Shown here piece after piece: positions 42,795 through 51,510 of a stretch of DNA of 64,000 bases. The stretch is taken from positions 116,279 through 180,278 of the forward strand of contig JANJTA010000017.1 in assembly GCA_024711345.1 (NCBI GenBank). Reading direction: 5' to 3'. Below the pieces are notes generated by a model. It saw only the letters and a program-made list of their open reading frames with translations. It was not told where the DNA came from and searched no databases. A program made the position numbers and the translations under genes. How positions within the stretch are numbered: position 1 is the stretch's first letter; each line of letters begins with the position of its first letter. Source of the DNA: Rhodanobacter sp. GTDB taxonomy: Bacteria; Pseudomonadota; Gammaproteobacteria; Xanthomonadales; Rhodanobacteraceae.

Positions 42795-42826
42795 CAACAG
42801 GGCTGCACGCAGGTGCGGCCCTGTTG
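42795..42826 (+). terminator. Hairpin terminator after pepO
   Basis: Arms CAACAGGGC (42795-42803) and GCCCTGTTG (42818-42826) are perfect 9-bp complements around a 14-base loop, 21 bases after the pepO stop codon and before the end of a convergent gene. Confidence 0.55.
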
Positions 42827-42876
42827 CGTGGAGCCTGAGCGGCTGCGGCAGCGGGCAGCTTCGCCGGGACCGGCGC

Positions 42877-43308
42877 CTATTTCTTACGAGTCGCCCGTCG
42901 CGCCAGCGCGGCCGTGTTGGCCGCCACGGCGGCGCGGATCAGTTGCCCGAACGCCGTCTCGTCGACCTGGTCTCCCTCATGCAGGTCGATCGCACGCCGC
43001 GTGTTTCCTTCCAGGCTGGCATTGAACAGTTGCTTCGGGTCGCTGAGAGAGGCACCGCGGGCAAAGGTGAACTTCACCTTGTCCTTGTACGACTCGCCGG
43101 TGCAGACGATGCCGTCCTGCGACCACACCGGCGTGCCGCCCGAACCGGGCTTGGCCCATTTCCACTCCTCCCGGATCGCCGGGTCGGCCTCGTGGATCAG
43201 CCGGCGCACGCGCGCCAGCATCGCACCCCGCCAGTCCCCCAGCTCCTCGATCCGCCGGGTAATGTTCGCTGCCGCGGCCTCGTCTTCGGAATGATCTGTG
43301 GACTTCAT
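42877..43308 (-). CDS. DUF1801 domain protein
   Basis: A 143-residue cytoplasmic protein of the DUF1801 (YdhG-like) family. IREEWKWAKPGSGGTPVWSQDGIVC (about 52-76) and VKFTFARGASLSDPKQLFNAS are its core. The family has no established biochemical role. The ATG at 43308 has GGAGGAAGAA upstream. It is convergent with the region downstream of pepO and divergent from the toxin-antitoxin module. Confidence 0.8.
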   Translation of the reverse strand: MKSTDHSEDEAAAANITRRIEELGDWRGAMLARVRRLIHEADPAIREEWKWAKPGSGGTPVWSQDGIVCTGESYKDKVKFTFARGASLSDPKQLFNASLEGNTRRAIDLHEGDQVDETAFGQLIRAAVAANTAALARRATRKK

Positions 43309-43397
43309 GTTCTTCTTCCTCCGTTTCGGCCGCCCAGGCGTGGGCAGTCGGAAGATAACCTGCGAAATCGCGGCCTTGCACCCACGCGTCGCCCATG

Positions 43398-43413
43398 TAT
43401 AACATGCGTTATA
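43398..43413. promoter_or_regulatory. Operator/promoter palindrome of the toxin-antitoxin operon
   Basis: TATAACATGCGTTATA has perfect 6-bp arms (TATAAC / GTTATA) around 4 bases, 20 bases before the antitoxin ATG. It overlaps a -10-like TATAAC. AbrB/MazE-type antitoxins bind such sites to repress their own operon. Confidence 0.6.
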
Positions 43414-43432
43414 ACCCATGCCGGAGACCGCC

Positions 43433-43654
43433 ATGAAACTGAAGATCACCACCATCGGCAACTCCGCCGGCGTCATCCTGCCGCGCGAACTGCTGGCTCG
43501 CCTGCGCCTGGAGAAAGGCGACGAGCTGTTCGCGCTGGAGACCCCCGACGGGATCCGCCTCACCACCTACGACCCCACTCTCGCCAGGCAGATGGAAGTC
43601 GCCGAGGAGGTCATGCGCAAGCGGCGCACCTTGCTGCACAAGCTGGCGCAATAG
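43433..43654 (+). CDS. AbrB/MazE-like antitoxin
   Basis: A 73-residue SpoVT/AbrB-type DNA-binding protein (KLKITTIGNSAGVILPRELL, split at residues 2-21), the swapped-hairpin fold of MazE-like antitoxins. The C-terminal part (ARQMEVAEEVMRKRRTLL) is the toxin-binding tail. It is followed 9 bases later by a Doc/Fic-type toxin gene, an established antitoxin-toxin combination. The ATG at 43433 has GGAG upstream. Confidence 0.87.
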   Translation: MKLKITTIGNSAGVILPRELLARLRLEKGDELFALETPDGIRLTTYDPTLARQMEVAEEVMRKRRTLLHKLAQ

Positions 43655-43663
43655 GTGGCAGCC

Positions 43664-44092
43664 ATGATCGTCTGGATCGAAAGGCCGCTCGCCATCGCCA
43701 TCCACGAACGCCAGTTGGCCGAACACGGCGGCGGCATCGGCGTGCGCGATGACCATCTGCTGGATTCAGCGCTTGCGCGCCCCCGGCAATCGCATGCCTA
43801 CGGCGATCCGCCGCCGGACCTTGCCGACCTCGCCGCCAGCCTCGCCTTCGGGCTGGCCCGCAACCATCCTTTCGTCGACGGCAACAAGCGCACAGCGGCG
43901 GTGGCCTGCGAAGTCTTCATCCTGCTCAACGGCGGCACCCTCGACGCCGACGATCTGGAACTGTACCCGTGCTATGTCGCCCTCGCCGAAGGCAGCCTGT
44001 CCGAAGCCGAGTTCGCCGCCTGGCTGCGCCAGCACATCAGGCTCGGCGGCAACAAGCGCGTGAACGAGCCGCGGGCGCGCTACGCGCGCTGA
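43664..44092 (+). CDS. doc: Doc-family (Fic) toxin
   Basis: A 142-residue Fic-domain death-on-curing toxin. The catalytic loop is HPFVDGNKRTA (H68-A78), matching Doc, which phosphorylates EF-Tu in phage P1. GGGIGVRDDHLLDSALARP is the typical Doc N-terminal segment. The start is ATG 43664 (AGGTGG upstream); GTG 43655, directly after the antitoxin stop, is also possible. In this family the toxin is held in check by the AbrB-like protein encoded just upstream. Confidence 0.88.
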   Translation: MIVWIERPLAIAIHERQLAEHGGGIGVRDDHLLDSALARPRQSHAYGDPPPDLADLAASLAFGLARNHPFVDGNKRTAAVACEVFILLNGGTLDADDLELYPCYVALAEGSLSEAEFAAWLRQHIRLGGNKRVNEPRARYAR

Positions 44093-44122
44093 AGCCAACC
44101 GCCGCACGTTCCACGTCGCAAA

Positions 44123-44698
44123 TCAGCGCCGGCCCGTCAGGCCGAAATGGAACGGACAAGCCTCCTGCAGATCGACGGCTTCGACGTTGCGGAACCCGGC
44201 ATCGGCCATCCACCGTCGACACTGCTGCGGTGTCGGGCGTATTTCCAGTGGGGGCCCGCGCGGGGTCGGGATGTCGCTGCGCCAGTGCATCACCGAAAGC
44301 ACGCCGCCCTCCCGCAAGGTTCGGCGGGCCTCCCGCAGGAGGTCCTGCGGCTGCGCCAGGTGCAGCAGATTGAAGATCATTGCATGCGCCTGCGAGCCGG
44401 CAGCCACGCCCGCACCGTCCGCCATGAAATCCCGCAGCTCGGCCCGGATGTTGGTCAGGCCGAGCTCCGCCGCCTTGCCGCGCACCACCGCAATCATCTC
44501 CGGCTCCATATCCAGCGCGGTGACCAGCCCGCTGGTGCGCCGCGCGGCGGGCATCGTGAACGAGCCATAGCCGCAGCCGAACTCGATCACATCGCCCTGC
44601 ACTTCTGCCGCACCGAACAGCTTCCCCACAGCCGCCTCGCCGTCGAAGAAGCTGGCCCAGTGGACCTCGTCGGGCATGCCGCTTTCACGAATCTTCAT
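44123..44698 (-). CDS. SAM-dependent methyltransferase
   Basis: A 191-residue class I methyltransferase. Motif I is VIEFGCGYGSFTMPAA (about 37-52), followed by VTALDMEPEMIAVV (motif II) and HAMIFNLLHLAQPQDLLREARRTL. The HLAQ/PQDLLRE region resembles UbiE-like small-molecule methyltransferases. The substrate is unknown. It is transcribed towards the toxin-antitoxin pair and is not obviously part of an operon. Confidence 0.78.
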   Translation of the reverse strand: MKIRESGMPDEVHWASFFDGEAAVGKLFGAAEVQGDVIEFGCGYGSFTMPAARRTSGLVTALDMEPEMIAVVRGKAAELGLTNIRAELRDFMADGAGVAAGSQAHAMIFNLLHLAQPQDLLREARRTLREGGVLSVMHWRSDIPTPRGPPLEIRPTPQQCRRWMADAGFRNVEAVDLQEACPFHFGLTGRR

Positions 44699-44851
44699 GG
44701 GCTTCCACCTGCACCCTGGGCTGACCACTCACTCTCGACTTCGGAATTTAACTTCCCCCGTCCCGATTGTCTGGCTTGTCTGCCGTTGTCGCCCACTCGC
44801 CCATGCATCACACGGAGGCGACCCGCGAAGAGCGTGCGCCGCCAGCCAGGC

Positions 44852-45790
44852 TCAGTCCCGCAGGATGCCGATCGTCCGCAGCCACGTCTCGGCCAGCTTC
44901 GGCCAGCCGGTAATCGGATTCGCCGTCGGGCGCAAGCCGAACGCATGGCCGCCTTGTGCATACAGGTGCATTTCCGCCGGCACCTTCGCCTTCGCCAGCG
45001 CGGTGTAATAGACCAGCGACTGGTCCACGCCATCCACGTAATCGTCTTCCGCCTGCACCAGGAATGTGGCCGGGGTCCTGCTTGAAACCGGAATGTTCGC
45101 GTTCAACTTGCCGTCACCACGCGTGAGGTGACCCGGATAGATCGGCATGGCGAAATCCGGACGGGCGCTTTCCTTGTCGGCCGCGTCCACCGGCGCATAC
45201 AGGCGGCGATCGAAATTGGTGCTGATCTCCGCCACCAGGAAACCGCCGGCCGAATAACCCAGCACGCCGATCCTGTGCGGGTCGACCTGCCACTGCGCGG
45301 CTCGCGAGCGCACCAGCCGCATCGTTCGCTGCAGGTCCTGCAGCGAGGACACCGAGAGCTCGAAATTGTGCGGACGGCAATCACAGTGCCAGTCATACGG
45401 CAAGCTGGGTACGCGGTACTTCAGCAGCACACAGGTGATGCCCCGGGAGGTCAGCCAGTCGCAGGTCTCCGTGCCTTCCAGGTCGATGGCAAGGATCTGG
45501 AATCCGCCACCGGGAACCACCACGACCGCCGCGCCCGTGTTCTTCCCCGTGGGCGCATACACCGTCATCGTCGGTCGCGTCACGTTGGTCACCGCCGTCG
45601 CCGGCTTGCCCGCCAGCAGCTTCTCGCTGACCGTCGCCGTCTCCGGCCCGGGAACCGGCTGCAGATCCGGCGCCGCGCCCGGCCAGATCGGTATCTGCGT
45701 GTGCCCGGCAACTGGCTGCCAGACCGAGGTCTTCGCCTGCACGCCTGCGCACAGCACCAGCAATCCAAGCACAAGGACGTAGAGTTTCAT
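44852..45790 (-). CDS. Secreted alpha/beta hydrolase
   Basis: A 312-residue esterase with a signal peptide (cleavage near residue 19, VQA-K). Oxyanion motif PGGGF (93-97), nucleophile S180 in GYSAGG, acid in the DDYVD cluster (249-253), and H282 in GGHAFG are in place. It resembles acetyl-xylan or BD-FAE type lipases/esterases in the periplasm or outside the cell. The ATG at 45790 has AAGGAT upstream and gives the signal peptide. It follows murD2 on the same strand after 173 bases. Confidence 0.82.
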   Translation of the reverse strand: MKLYVLVLGLLVLCAGVQAKTSVWQPVAGHTQIPIWPGAAPDLQPVPGPETATVSEKLLAGKPATAVTNVTRPTMTVYAPTGKNTGAAVVVVPGGGFQILAIDLEGTETCDWLTSRGITCVLLKYRVPSLPYDWHCDCRPHNFELSVSSLQDLQRTMRLVRSRAAQWQVDPHRIGVLGYSAGGFLVAEISTNFDRRLYAPVDAADKESARPDFAMPIYPGHLTRGDGKLNANIPVSSRTPATFLVQAEDDYVDGVDQSLVYYTALAKAKVPAEMHLYAQGGHAFGLRPTANPITGWPKLAETWLRTIGILRD

Positions 45791-45963
45791 GGCAATCATC
45801 CTTCGTGGCGCGCAGCCACGCTGCAAGTTCAGGATTGGAGTCGGTGGGACACGGCTGGCCCATGCTGGGTGACCTGTCGGCGCAGCAGCGGCTGGTTTCA
45901 TGGCTTTTTCAGGAACGGAAGGCGCGTCTCCGCCCCTCTCGTCCGTTGCCCGCAATAGGCGGC

Positions 45964-47337
45964 TCAGTCGCGTGGAATTTGCTCGATGCCCAGCCCGTCA
46001 ATGCCGGCAGTCCCGGCCGCATCAAACCCGGCCAGCGCGCCGAAGCGTCGTCCGCGTTCGGCATAGTCCTTGAACTGGTCGAAGCTGGGCGCACCGGGCG
46101 ACAGCAGGATGACGCCACGCTCGGGCGTGCGCGCCTTGGCCACCTCGACCGCGCCGGCGAGATCGTTCACCAGCAGGATCGGGCAGGCGACCCCGGCCGC
46201 GCGCAGCGCCGCCTCGATGCGCGCGCCGTTGGCGCCCATGCAGACGATCGCGTGCGCCGGTGCGGCGCGCATCGCCTCGACGAACGGCGTCCAGTCCAGC
46301 CCGCGGTCATGGCCGCCGACCAGCACCGTCACCGTACGGCCGTGCAGGCTTTCCAGTGCGGCCAGCGTGGCCAGCGGCGTGGTGCTGATCGAGTCGTTGA
46401 CCCAGTGCCAGCCGTGGTGCTCGCCCAGCGGCTGCAGGCGGTGCGGCAGCGGGCGGAAGGTGGCCAGCGCCGGCGCGGCGGCGAGCGCGTCCATGCCGAC
46501 GGCTTCCAGTGCGGCCAGTGCGGCACAGGCGTTGAGCGCGTTGTGCAGGCCGGGCGCCGCCAGTTGCCCGATCGGGAACACCACCTGCGCACCGCGGCGG
46601 ATGAAACCGTCATTGACATGCCAGCCTTCCGGCGTGCCGAACAGCAGTCGCCGCGGGTGATGGCGCGTGCGGTCCAGCAGATTCGGTTGCAGGCCGTTGA
46701 CCAGCAGCGTGCGCGCGGCGTCGGCCAGCTTCAGCTTGTCGGCCACGTAACGCTCGCGCGAGCCGTGCCAGTCCAGGTGCTCCTCGTACAGGCTGGTGAC
46801 CACGCCCAGTTCCAGCGGGCCGGCCTCGCCGGTCTGGAAGCTGGACAGCTCGATCACCCACAGATCCGCGTGTTGGCCGAGCAGCTCCAGCAGCGGCAAC
46901 CCGATGTTGCCGGCCAGCGCGGTGCGCACGCCCAAGCTCCGCGCCAGATGCGCGAGCAGCGCGCTGGTGGTGCTCTTGCCCTTGGTGCCGGTGACGGCGA
47001 TCACGCGCGCCTGTGGGTTCTCGCCGAACCACAGCGCCGTTCCCGAGGTGAACTGCGTGCCCTGCGCCTGCGCGGCCAGCAGGGCCGGCTTGTAGGCCGA
47101 GATGCCGGGCGACTTCACCACCACCTCGAAGCGGGCCAGTGCGGCAGCATCCGGCTCGCCGGCGACGATTTCCAGCGCGGGGTCGAACGCGCGCGCCGCA
47201 TCGGCTTCGGCGGCGCGGCAGAACAAGGTCAGCGCCTGTGTCGGCAGCCGCGAGCGCAGCGCCTTGACCACCGCGTGACCTTCGCGGCCGAAACCCCAGA
47301 TCGCGACGCGGCGCGCCGCCAGTTCAGCGATGTGCAT
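45964..47337 (-). CDS. murD: UDP-N-acetylmuramoyl-L-alanine--L-glutamate ligase (MurD2)
   Basis: A 457-residue Mur ligase with the P-loop GTKGKST (117-123), the LNACAALAALEAVG central domain and the C-terminal LLSPGAPSFDQFKDYAERG. The pairing with murL just upstream indicates MurD2. In Xanthomonas, MurD2 adds L-glutamate to UDP-MurNAc-L-Ala, and MurL then epimerises it to D-glutamate; this comes from published biochemistry of that pair. An ordinary MurD may exist elsewhere in the genome. The start is ATG 47337. Confidence 0.85.
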   Translation of the reverse strand: MHIAELAARRVAIWGFGREGHAVVKALRSRLPTQALTLFCRAAEADAARAFDPALEIVAGEPDAAALARFEVVVKSPGISAYKPALLAAQAQGTQFTSGTALWFGENPQARVIAVTGTKGKSTTSALLAHLARSLGVRTALAGNIGLPLLELLGQHADLWVIELSSFQTGEAGPLELGVVTSLYEEHLDWHGSRERYVADKLKLADAARTLLVNGLQPNLLDRTRHHPRRLLFGTPEGWHVNDGFIRRGAQVVFPIGQLAAPGLHNALNACAALAALEAVGMDALAAAPALATFRPLPHRLQPLGEHHGWHWVNDSISTTPLATLAALESLHGRTVTVLVGGHDRGLDWTPFVEAMRAAPAHAIVCMGANGARIEAALRAAGVACPILLVNDLAGAVEVAKARTPERGVILLSPGAPSFDQFKDYAERGRRFGALAGFDAAGTAGIDGLGIEQIPRD

Positions 47338-47349
47338 GGAAGCCCACTC

Positions 47350-47425
47350 GTAGGAGCCCGCTTGCGGGCGATGCCCTTTCGAGCCATGCAGAAACCAGGA
47401 GCATCGCCCGCAAGCGGGCTCCTAC
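47350..47425. repeat. REP-type inverted repeat between murL and murD2
   Basis: Two perfect 25-base complementary arms (47350-47374 and 47401-47425) flank 26 bases. Each arm begins GTAGGAGCCCGC and contains its own small palindrome (CCCGC-TT-GCGGG). This is a REP/BIME-like element, most likely an mRNA stability or spacer element. Confidence 0.85.
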
Positions 47426-47442
47426 GGAAACCATGCCGTGAT

Positions 47443-48786
47443 TCATGCGCCGATCGCCGCCAGTGCGGCTTGCAGGCGCAGCGGCACGCGATGTTCCGCG
47501 GACGGCTGCAGCCACGGCTCCAGCGCCAGCTGCGCCACGTCGAGCTGGGGCAGGATCTCGCTGCGGAAGCGCGCGACCAGCGCGTCCTCCTGCCATTCCG
47601 GCCGCAGGCTCAGCGCATGCATCGCCGCACGCGCCTCGGCGCCCTCGCCCACGCATTCGAACGGCTTGTGGTCCCGGTATTCCAGCAGTGCATCGAAGCC
47701 GGCGGCCTGGTTCTCGTCATCCAGCAGGTTGCGCCCGAAGATCGCCAGCAGCCGCGGCTTGGGCAGGAACGGCGCCAGCGCGAGGAACACGAAGTGGCAT
47801 TTCGGGCACTGCCCGCACCAACGGTCGACCGGCTTCGGGCCGAGCAGCTTGAAGTTGCGGTTGCAGCTGGAGAACACGTCGAAGTACGGCGTCAGCTTCG
47901 CGAACGCGCGGGTGATCGCGAGCTCCGAATACGGTCGCAGCAGCGAGCAGTAGTCGAGGTCGGCGGCCACATGGGTGTGCAGCCAGTCGCCGAGCAGGCG
48001 CTCGAACGCGAGGCTCTTGCTCCACTGGTGGTTCACCTGCTGCCCGTCGTACTCCAGCGTGGCGGCCGAGGCGGAGCGCTCGTTGGCGAAGGTGATCGAG
48101 TCGTAGCCGTACAGGATCGCGGCGACGGCGAGGATCGCCGAGTTCACCGCGGTCACCGGGATGTGCCCGTTCCACGCGCCCAGCCGGTTCAGCTCGAACA
48201 GGCCCGGCGCCAGCTCGCGCTGGATGTTCAAGGTGGGCAGGCCGGTGCGCTCGGCGCAGGCCGCGATCAGCGCGGAATTGCCGACCCACACCGCGGTCGC
48301 CTCGCCGCCGATGGACTTGATCGCCTCCACCGCCACCAGCGAATCCTTGCCGCCGCCGATCGGCACCAGGGTGCGTTTGGGCAGATCGAGCGCGCCGATC
48401 GCGGGTGCACTGCCGCCACGCGGGAAGATGATGCGCCCGCGTAAATCCAGCCCGTTGCGGTAGGCGAACTCGGCCAGGCCGTGCAGGTACAGCTGGTCCA
48501 GCAGCTCGGCGGTGGCGTCGTCGAGCGGGCCATCGGCCAGCTCGATCCGCGGCGGCACGCCAGCCTTGTAGTAGCTGACGCCGGCGATCAGGTGCAGCAG
48601 CTTCAGTGCGGCGTCGAACGCCGCGCGCCGCTCGGCCGGAACCGCCGGCGCCTGCGGAAAGCGGATCGTCTCGACCAGCTCTTCGCCGTCGTCGAACGCA
48701 TACGCCAGCTCGGCCACGCCATCGGCGTAGCTCGAACGCACGAAGCGGAAGACCCGGGTGAGGCGCGGTTGCATCGTATGACTCAC
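47443..48786 (-). CDS. murL: UDP-MurNAc-L-Ala-L-Glu epimerase (MurL)
   Basis: About 447 residues from the GTG at 48786 (GGAGAAAG before it); a later ATG is at 48774. The ATP-binding PP-loop-like motif is PIGGGKDS (about 143-150), and WCGQCPKCHFVFLALAPFL in the C-terminal half has the CxxC cysteines. MurL flips the alpha-carbon of the glutamyl residue using ATP, giving D-Glu without a racemase. It lies upstream of murD2 on the same strand, as in Xanthomonas. Confidence 0.88.
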   Translation of the reverse strand: MSHTMQPRLTRVFRFVRSSYADGVAELAYAFDDGEELVETIRFPQAPAVPAERRAAFDAALKLLHLIAGVSYYKAGVPPRIELADGPLDDATAELLDQLYLHGLAEFAYRNGLDLRGRIIFPRGGSAPAIGALDLPKRTLVPIGGGKDSLVAVEAIKSIGGEATAVWVGNSALIAACAERTGLPTLNIQRELAPGLFELNRLGAWNGHIPVTAVNSAILAVAAILYGYDSITFANERSASAATLEYDGQQVNHQWSKSLAFERLLGDWLHTHVAADLDYCSLLRPYSELAITRAFAKLTPYFDVFSSCNRNFKLLGPKPVDRWCGQCPKCHFVFLALAPFLPKPRLLAIFGRNLLDDENQAAGFDALLEYRDHKPFECVGEGAEARAAMHALSLRPEWQEDALVARFRSEILPQLDVAQLALEPWLQPSAEHRVPLRLQAALAAIGA

Positions 48787-48894
48787 ATCTTTCTCCATCG
48801 CCCGCTTCACGTGAGCGAACAGGCTGATTCTAGCTTCGAGGAGTGCCCGTCCGATGGCTTTCGGCGGCCAAAGGCTGGGCAGGGGCGCCCCGGA

Positions 48895-51510
48895 TCAGTC
48901 GTCGATCACCACCTCGTCGGCCTCGTCGCGCAAGTTGTAGTGCGAGGACATCACCTTGCCGTAGGCACCGGCCTGCGCGATCAGGATCACGTCGCCCTCG
49001 TGCGCTTCCTGCAGGCGACGATCGGTGCCCAGCACGTCGCCCGACTCGCAGATCGGGCCGACCACCTGGTACAGCGCGGTGGCCGGTTCGCCAAGCCGGC
49101 TGAGGTTGACGATCTTGTGCCAGGCGTCGTACAGCGCGGGACGGATCAGGCTGTTCATGCCGGTGTCCACGCCCAGGTAGCGGAAGCCGCCCTTGTCCTT
49201 CTGCTGGGTCGCCCGGGTCAGCAGCACGCCGGCGTCGGCGACCAGGTAGCGGCCCGGCTCCATCCACAGCTGGTACTGCGGATAGACCGCCTTGACCTCG
49301 CGCAGCGCGCGGTCGAGCGCGGCGACGTCCAGCGACGCCTCGCCCGGATGCGCCGGCACGCCGAGGCCGCCGCCGATGTTGAGGAACACCACGCTGGCGA
49401 TGCGTTCGGCCAGGCTGGCCAGTTGCGCGTAGACCTCGCCCCAGTGGCCAGCGTCGAGCACGCCCGAGCCCAGGTGCGCGTGCAGGCCGCGCACGGCCAC
49501 GCCATGCGTTTCGGCCAGCTGCAGGAACGCTGGCAGCTGGTCCAGCGGCAGGCCGAACTTGCTGGCGCTGCCGCCGGTGCGCACCTTCTCGTGGTGGCCC
49601 AGGCCGCGGCCCAGGTCCACCCGCAGCACGATCTCGCGGCCGCGGAACAGCTCGCCCCAGTGCTGCAGCGGGTGCAGCGCGTCGAGCGTGACGGTGGCGC
49701 GGGTGGCGAGCGCGCGGACGTAATCCCTACGCGGCGCGAAGTTCGGCGTGAACAACAGCGGCACCGACTCGGCCACCACCGCAGCGACAGCGTCCAATTC
49801 ACCCGGCGACACGCACTCGAACGCGAAGCCTTCCGCCGCCAGCACGCGCAGGATCGCCGGGTGCGTGTTCGCCTTCACCGCGTAGTGCAGCCGGTCCACC
49901 GCCGCCAGCGACTTCAGTTCGCGCGCCTGCTGGCGCACCGTGGGCAGGTGATAGACGTAGCGCGGCGTGGCCTCGGCGGCCAGCTCCAGCAGGCGCGCGC
50001 GTTGCGCCACGCGCCACCATGCCGGCACGGCGGGCACCACCTCGCCGCCGCCGTACAGCATCTGCCAGCTGGGACCGAACAGCGCGCTGTCGTCGGTGCG
50101 CAGGGCGCCGGCGCCGATCAGCAGGTCGTGCAGGTGCGGCAGCAGCGCATCGACCACTTCCTCGTCCACCACGAAGGTGAGGTTGAGGTTGTTCGACGAC
50201 TGCGAGATCAGGTGCACGCGCAGCTGGCCGAACTCGGCCAGCACGCCGGACAAGGTGTGCAGCAGCGAGCGCATGCCGCGGCCGACCAGGGTGATTGCGG
50301 CGCACGGCGCGATCACCTTGACCCGGCATACCTTGGCCAGGTCGCTGGCCAGCGCGGCGATCGCGTCGGAGTCGAGCAGGTTCTCGGTGGGGTCGAGCGA
50401 CACGGTGACGTTGGTCTCGGCCGAGCCGATCAGGTCCACCGACAGGCCGTGGGTCTTGAAATGCGCGAACACGTCGGCGAGGAAGCCGACCTGCTGCCAC
50501 ATGCCCACCGATTCCATCGAGACCAGGGTGATGCCCTTGCGCGCGCTGATCGCCTTCACGCTGGGCGCGTGCGCGCGCACCTCGGGGCCGATCACCGTGC
50601 CTTCGAGTTCGGGGTGGTTGGTGTCCTTGATCAGCAGCGGCACGCGCGGTTCGCGCAGCGGCGACAGGCAGCGTGGGTGCAGCACCTTGGCGCCGGTGGA
50701 GGCGATCTCCTGCGCTTCCTCGTAATCCAGCCGCTGCAGCAGGCGCGCGCCCGGCACCTGGCGCGGGTTGGCGCTGAACATGCCGGCCACGTCGGTCCAG
50801 ATCTCCACCCGAGCCGCCTTCAGCAGCGCGCCGAAGTACGCCGCCGAGGTGTCCGAACCGCCGCGACCGAGCAGCACGGTGCGGCCATGCTGCTCGCGCG
50901 CGATGAAACCCTGGGTGATGAATACCTCGCCCAGCGCGGCCAGGCGTGCGTTCAGCGCTGGATCGGGCTTCGCCTCGACCATCGCCGACAGCAGCCGGGT
51001 GCGCTCGTTCTGGTTCGGCAACGCCACTGCCGCCAGGCACTCGCGCGCGTCCAGCCACTGCGTGGGCAAGCCGCTGTGGCTGAGGAAGGCCGCGCCGAGC
51101 GCGCTGGACATCAGCTCGCCCAGCGCCTGCACCTGCGCTTGCCAGGCCAGCTCGCCGCGCGGCGCCGGGCCGTCGGCGGCCAGCGCGGCCAGGTCGGACA
51201 GGCGCGCGCCGAGCGTGCCCGGCAGCGCCAGCTGCATGTGCTCGAGCAGGTCATAGTGGCGTTGCGCGATCGCGCCGGCCGCCGCCTTGCGCTTGTCTTT
51301 CCCGCCCTCACCGCACAGCTGTTTCAGCGCGTCGGTGATGCCGGTCAGCGCGGAAACCACCACCAGCACGCGCGCGCCTTCGGCACGGCGGCTGGCGACC
51401 AGTTCGCGGATGTTCTGCCAGCGCGGAAGCGTGGCGACACTGGTGCCGCCGAACTTCATCACGATCCAGGGAGCGTCCGCGGAAAGCGGCGCGGGGTTGG
51501 GCGAGGTCAC
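48895..51510 (-). CDS. Bifunctional aspartate kinase / diaminopimelate decarboxylase
   Basis: A natural fusion of 871 residues. The aspartate kinase part (about 14-460) starts with VMKFGGTSV and has RGGSDTSA and ACT-type segments (ITLVSMESVGMWQQVGF). The PLP-dependent decarboxylase part (about 490-871) has the PLP lysine K546 in YAVKAN, the glycine loop GGGLGVPA and CESGD. It thus joins the first and last steps of lysine/DAP synthesis. Such LysC-LysA fusions are known in Xanthomonads. The reading frame is continuous, so it is a single protein. murL lies downstream on the same strand. Confidence 0.93.
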   Translation of the reverse strand: MTSPNPAPLSADAPWIVMKFGGTSVATLPRWQNIRELVASRRAEGARVLVVVSALTGITDALKQLCGEGGKDKRKAAAGAIAQRHYDLLEHMQLALPGTLGARLSDLAALAADGPAPRGELAWQAQVQALGELMSSALGAAFLSHSGLPTQWLDARECLAAVALPNQNERTRLLSAMVEAKPDPALNARLAALGEVFITQGFIAREQHGRTVLLGRGGSDTSAAYFGALLKAARVEIWTDVAGMFSANPRQVPGARLLQRLDYEEAQEIASTGAKVLHPRCLSPLREPRVPLLIKDTNHPELEGTVIGPEVRAHAPSVKAISARKGITLVSMESVGMWQQVGFLADVFAHFKTHGLSVDLIGSAETNVTVSLDPTENLLDSDAIAALASDLAKVCRVKVIAPCAAITLVGRGMRSLLHTLSGVLAEFGQLRVHLISQSSNNLNLTFVVDEEVVDALLPHLHDLLIGAGALRTDDSALFGPSWQMLYGGGEVVPAVPAWWRVAQRARLLELAAEATPRYVYHLPTVRQQARELKSLAAVDRLHYAVKANTHPAILRVLAAEGFAFECVSPGELDAVAAVVAESVPLLFTPNFAPRRDYVRALATRATVTLDALHPLQHWGELFRGREIVLRVDLGRGLGHHEKVRTGGSASKFGLPLDQLPAFLQLAETHGVAVRGLHAHLGSGVLDAGHWGEVYAQLASLAERIASVVFLNIGGGLGVPAHPGEASLDVAALDRALREVKAVYPQYQLWMEPGRYLVADAGVLLTRATQQKDKGGFRYLGVDTGMNSLIRPALYDAWHKIVNLSRLGEPATALYQVVGPICESGDVLGTDRRLQEAHEGDVILIAQAGAYGKVMSSHYNLRDEADEVVIDD

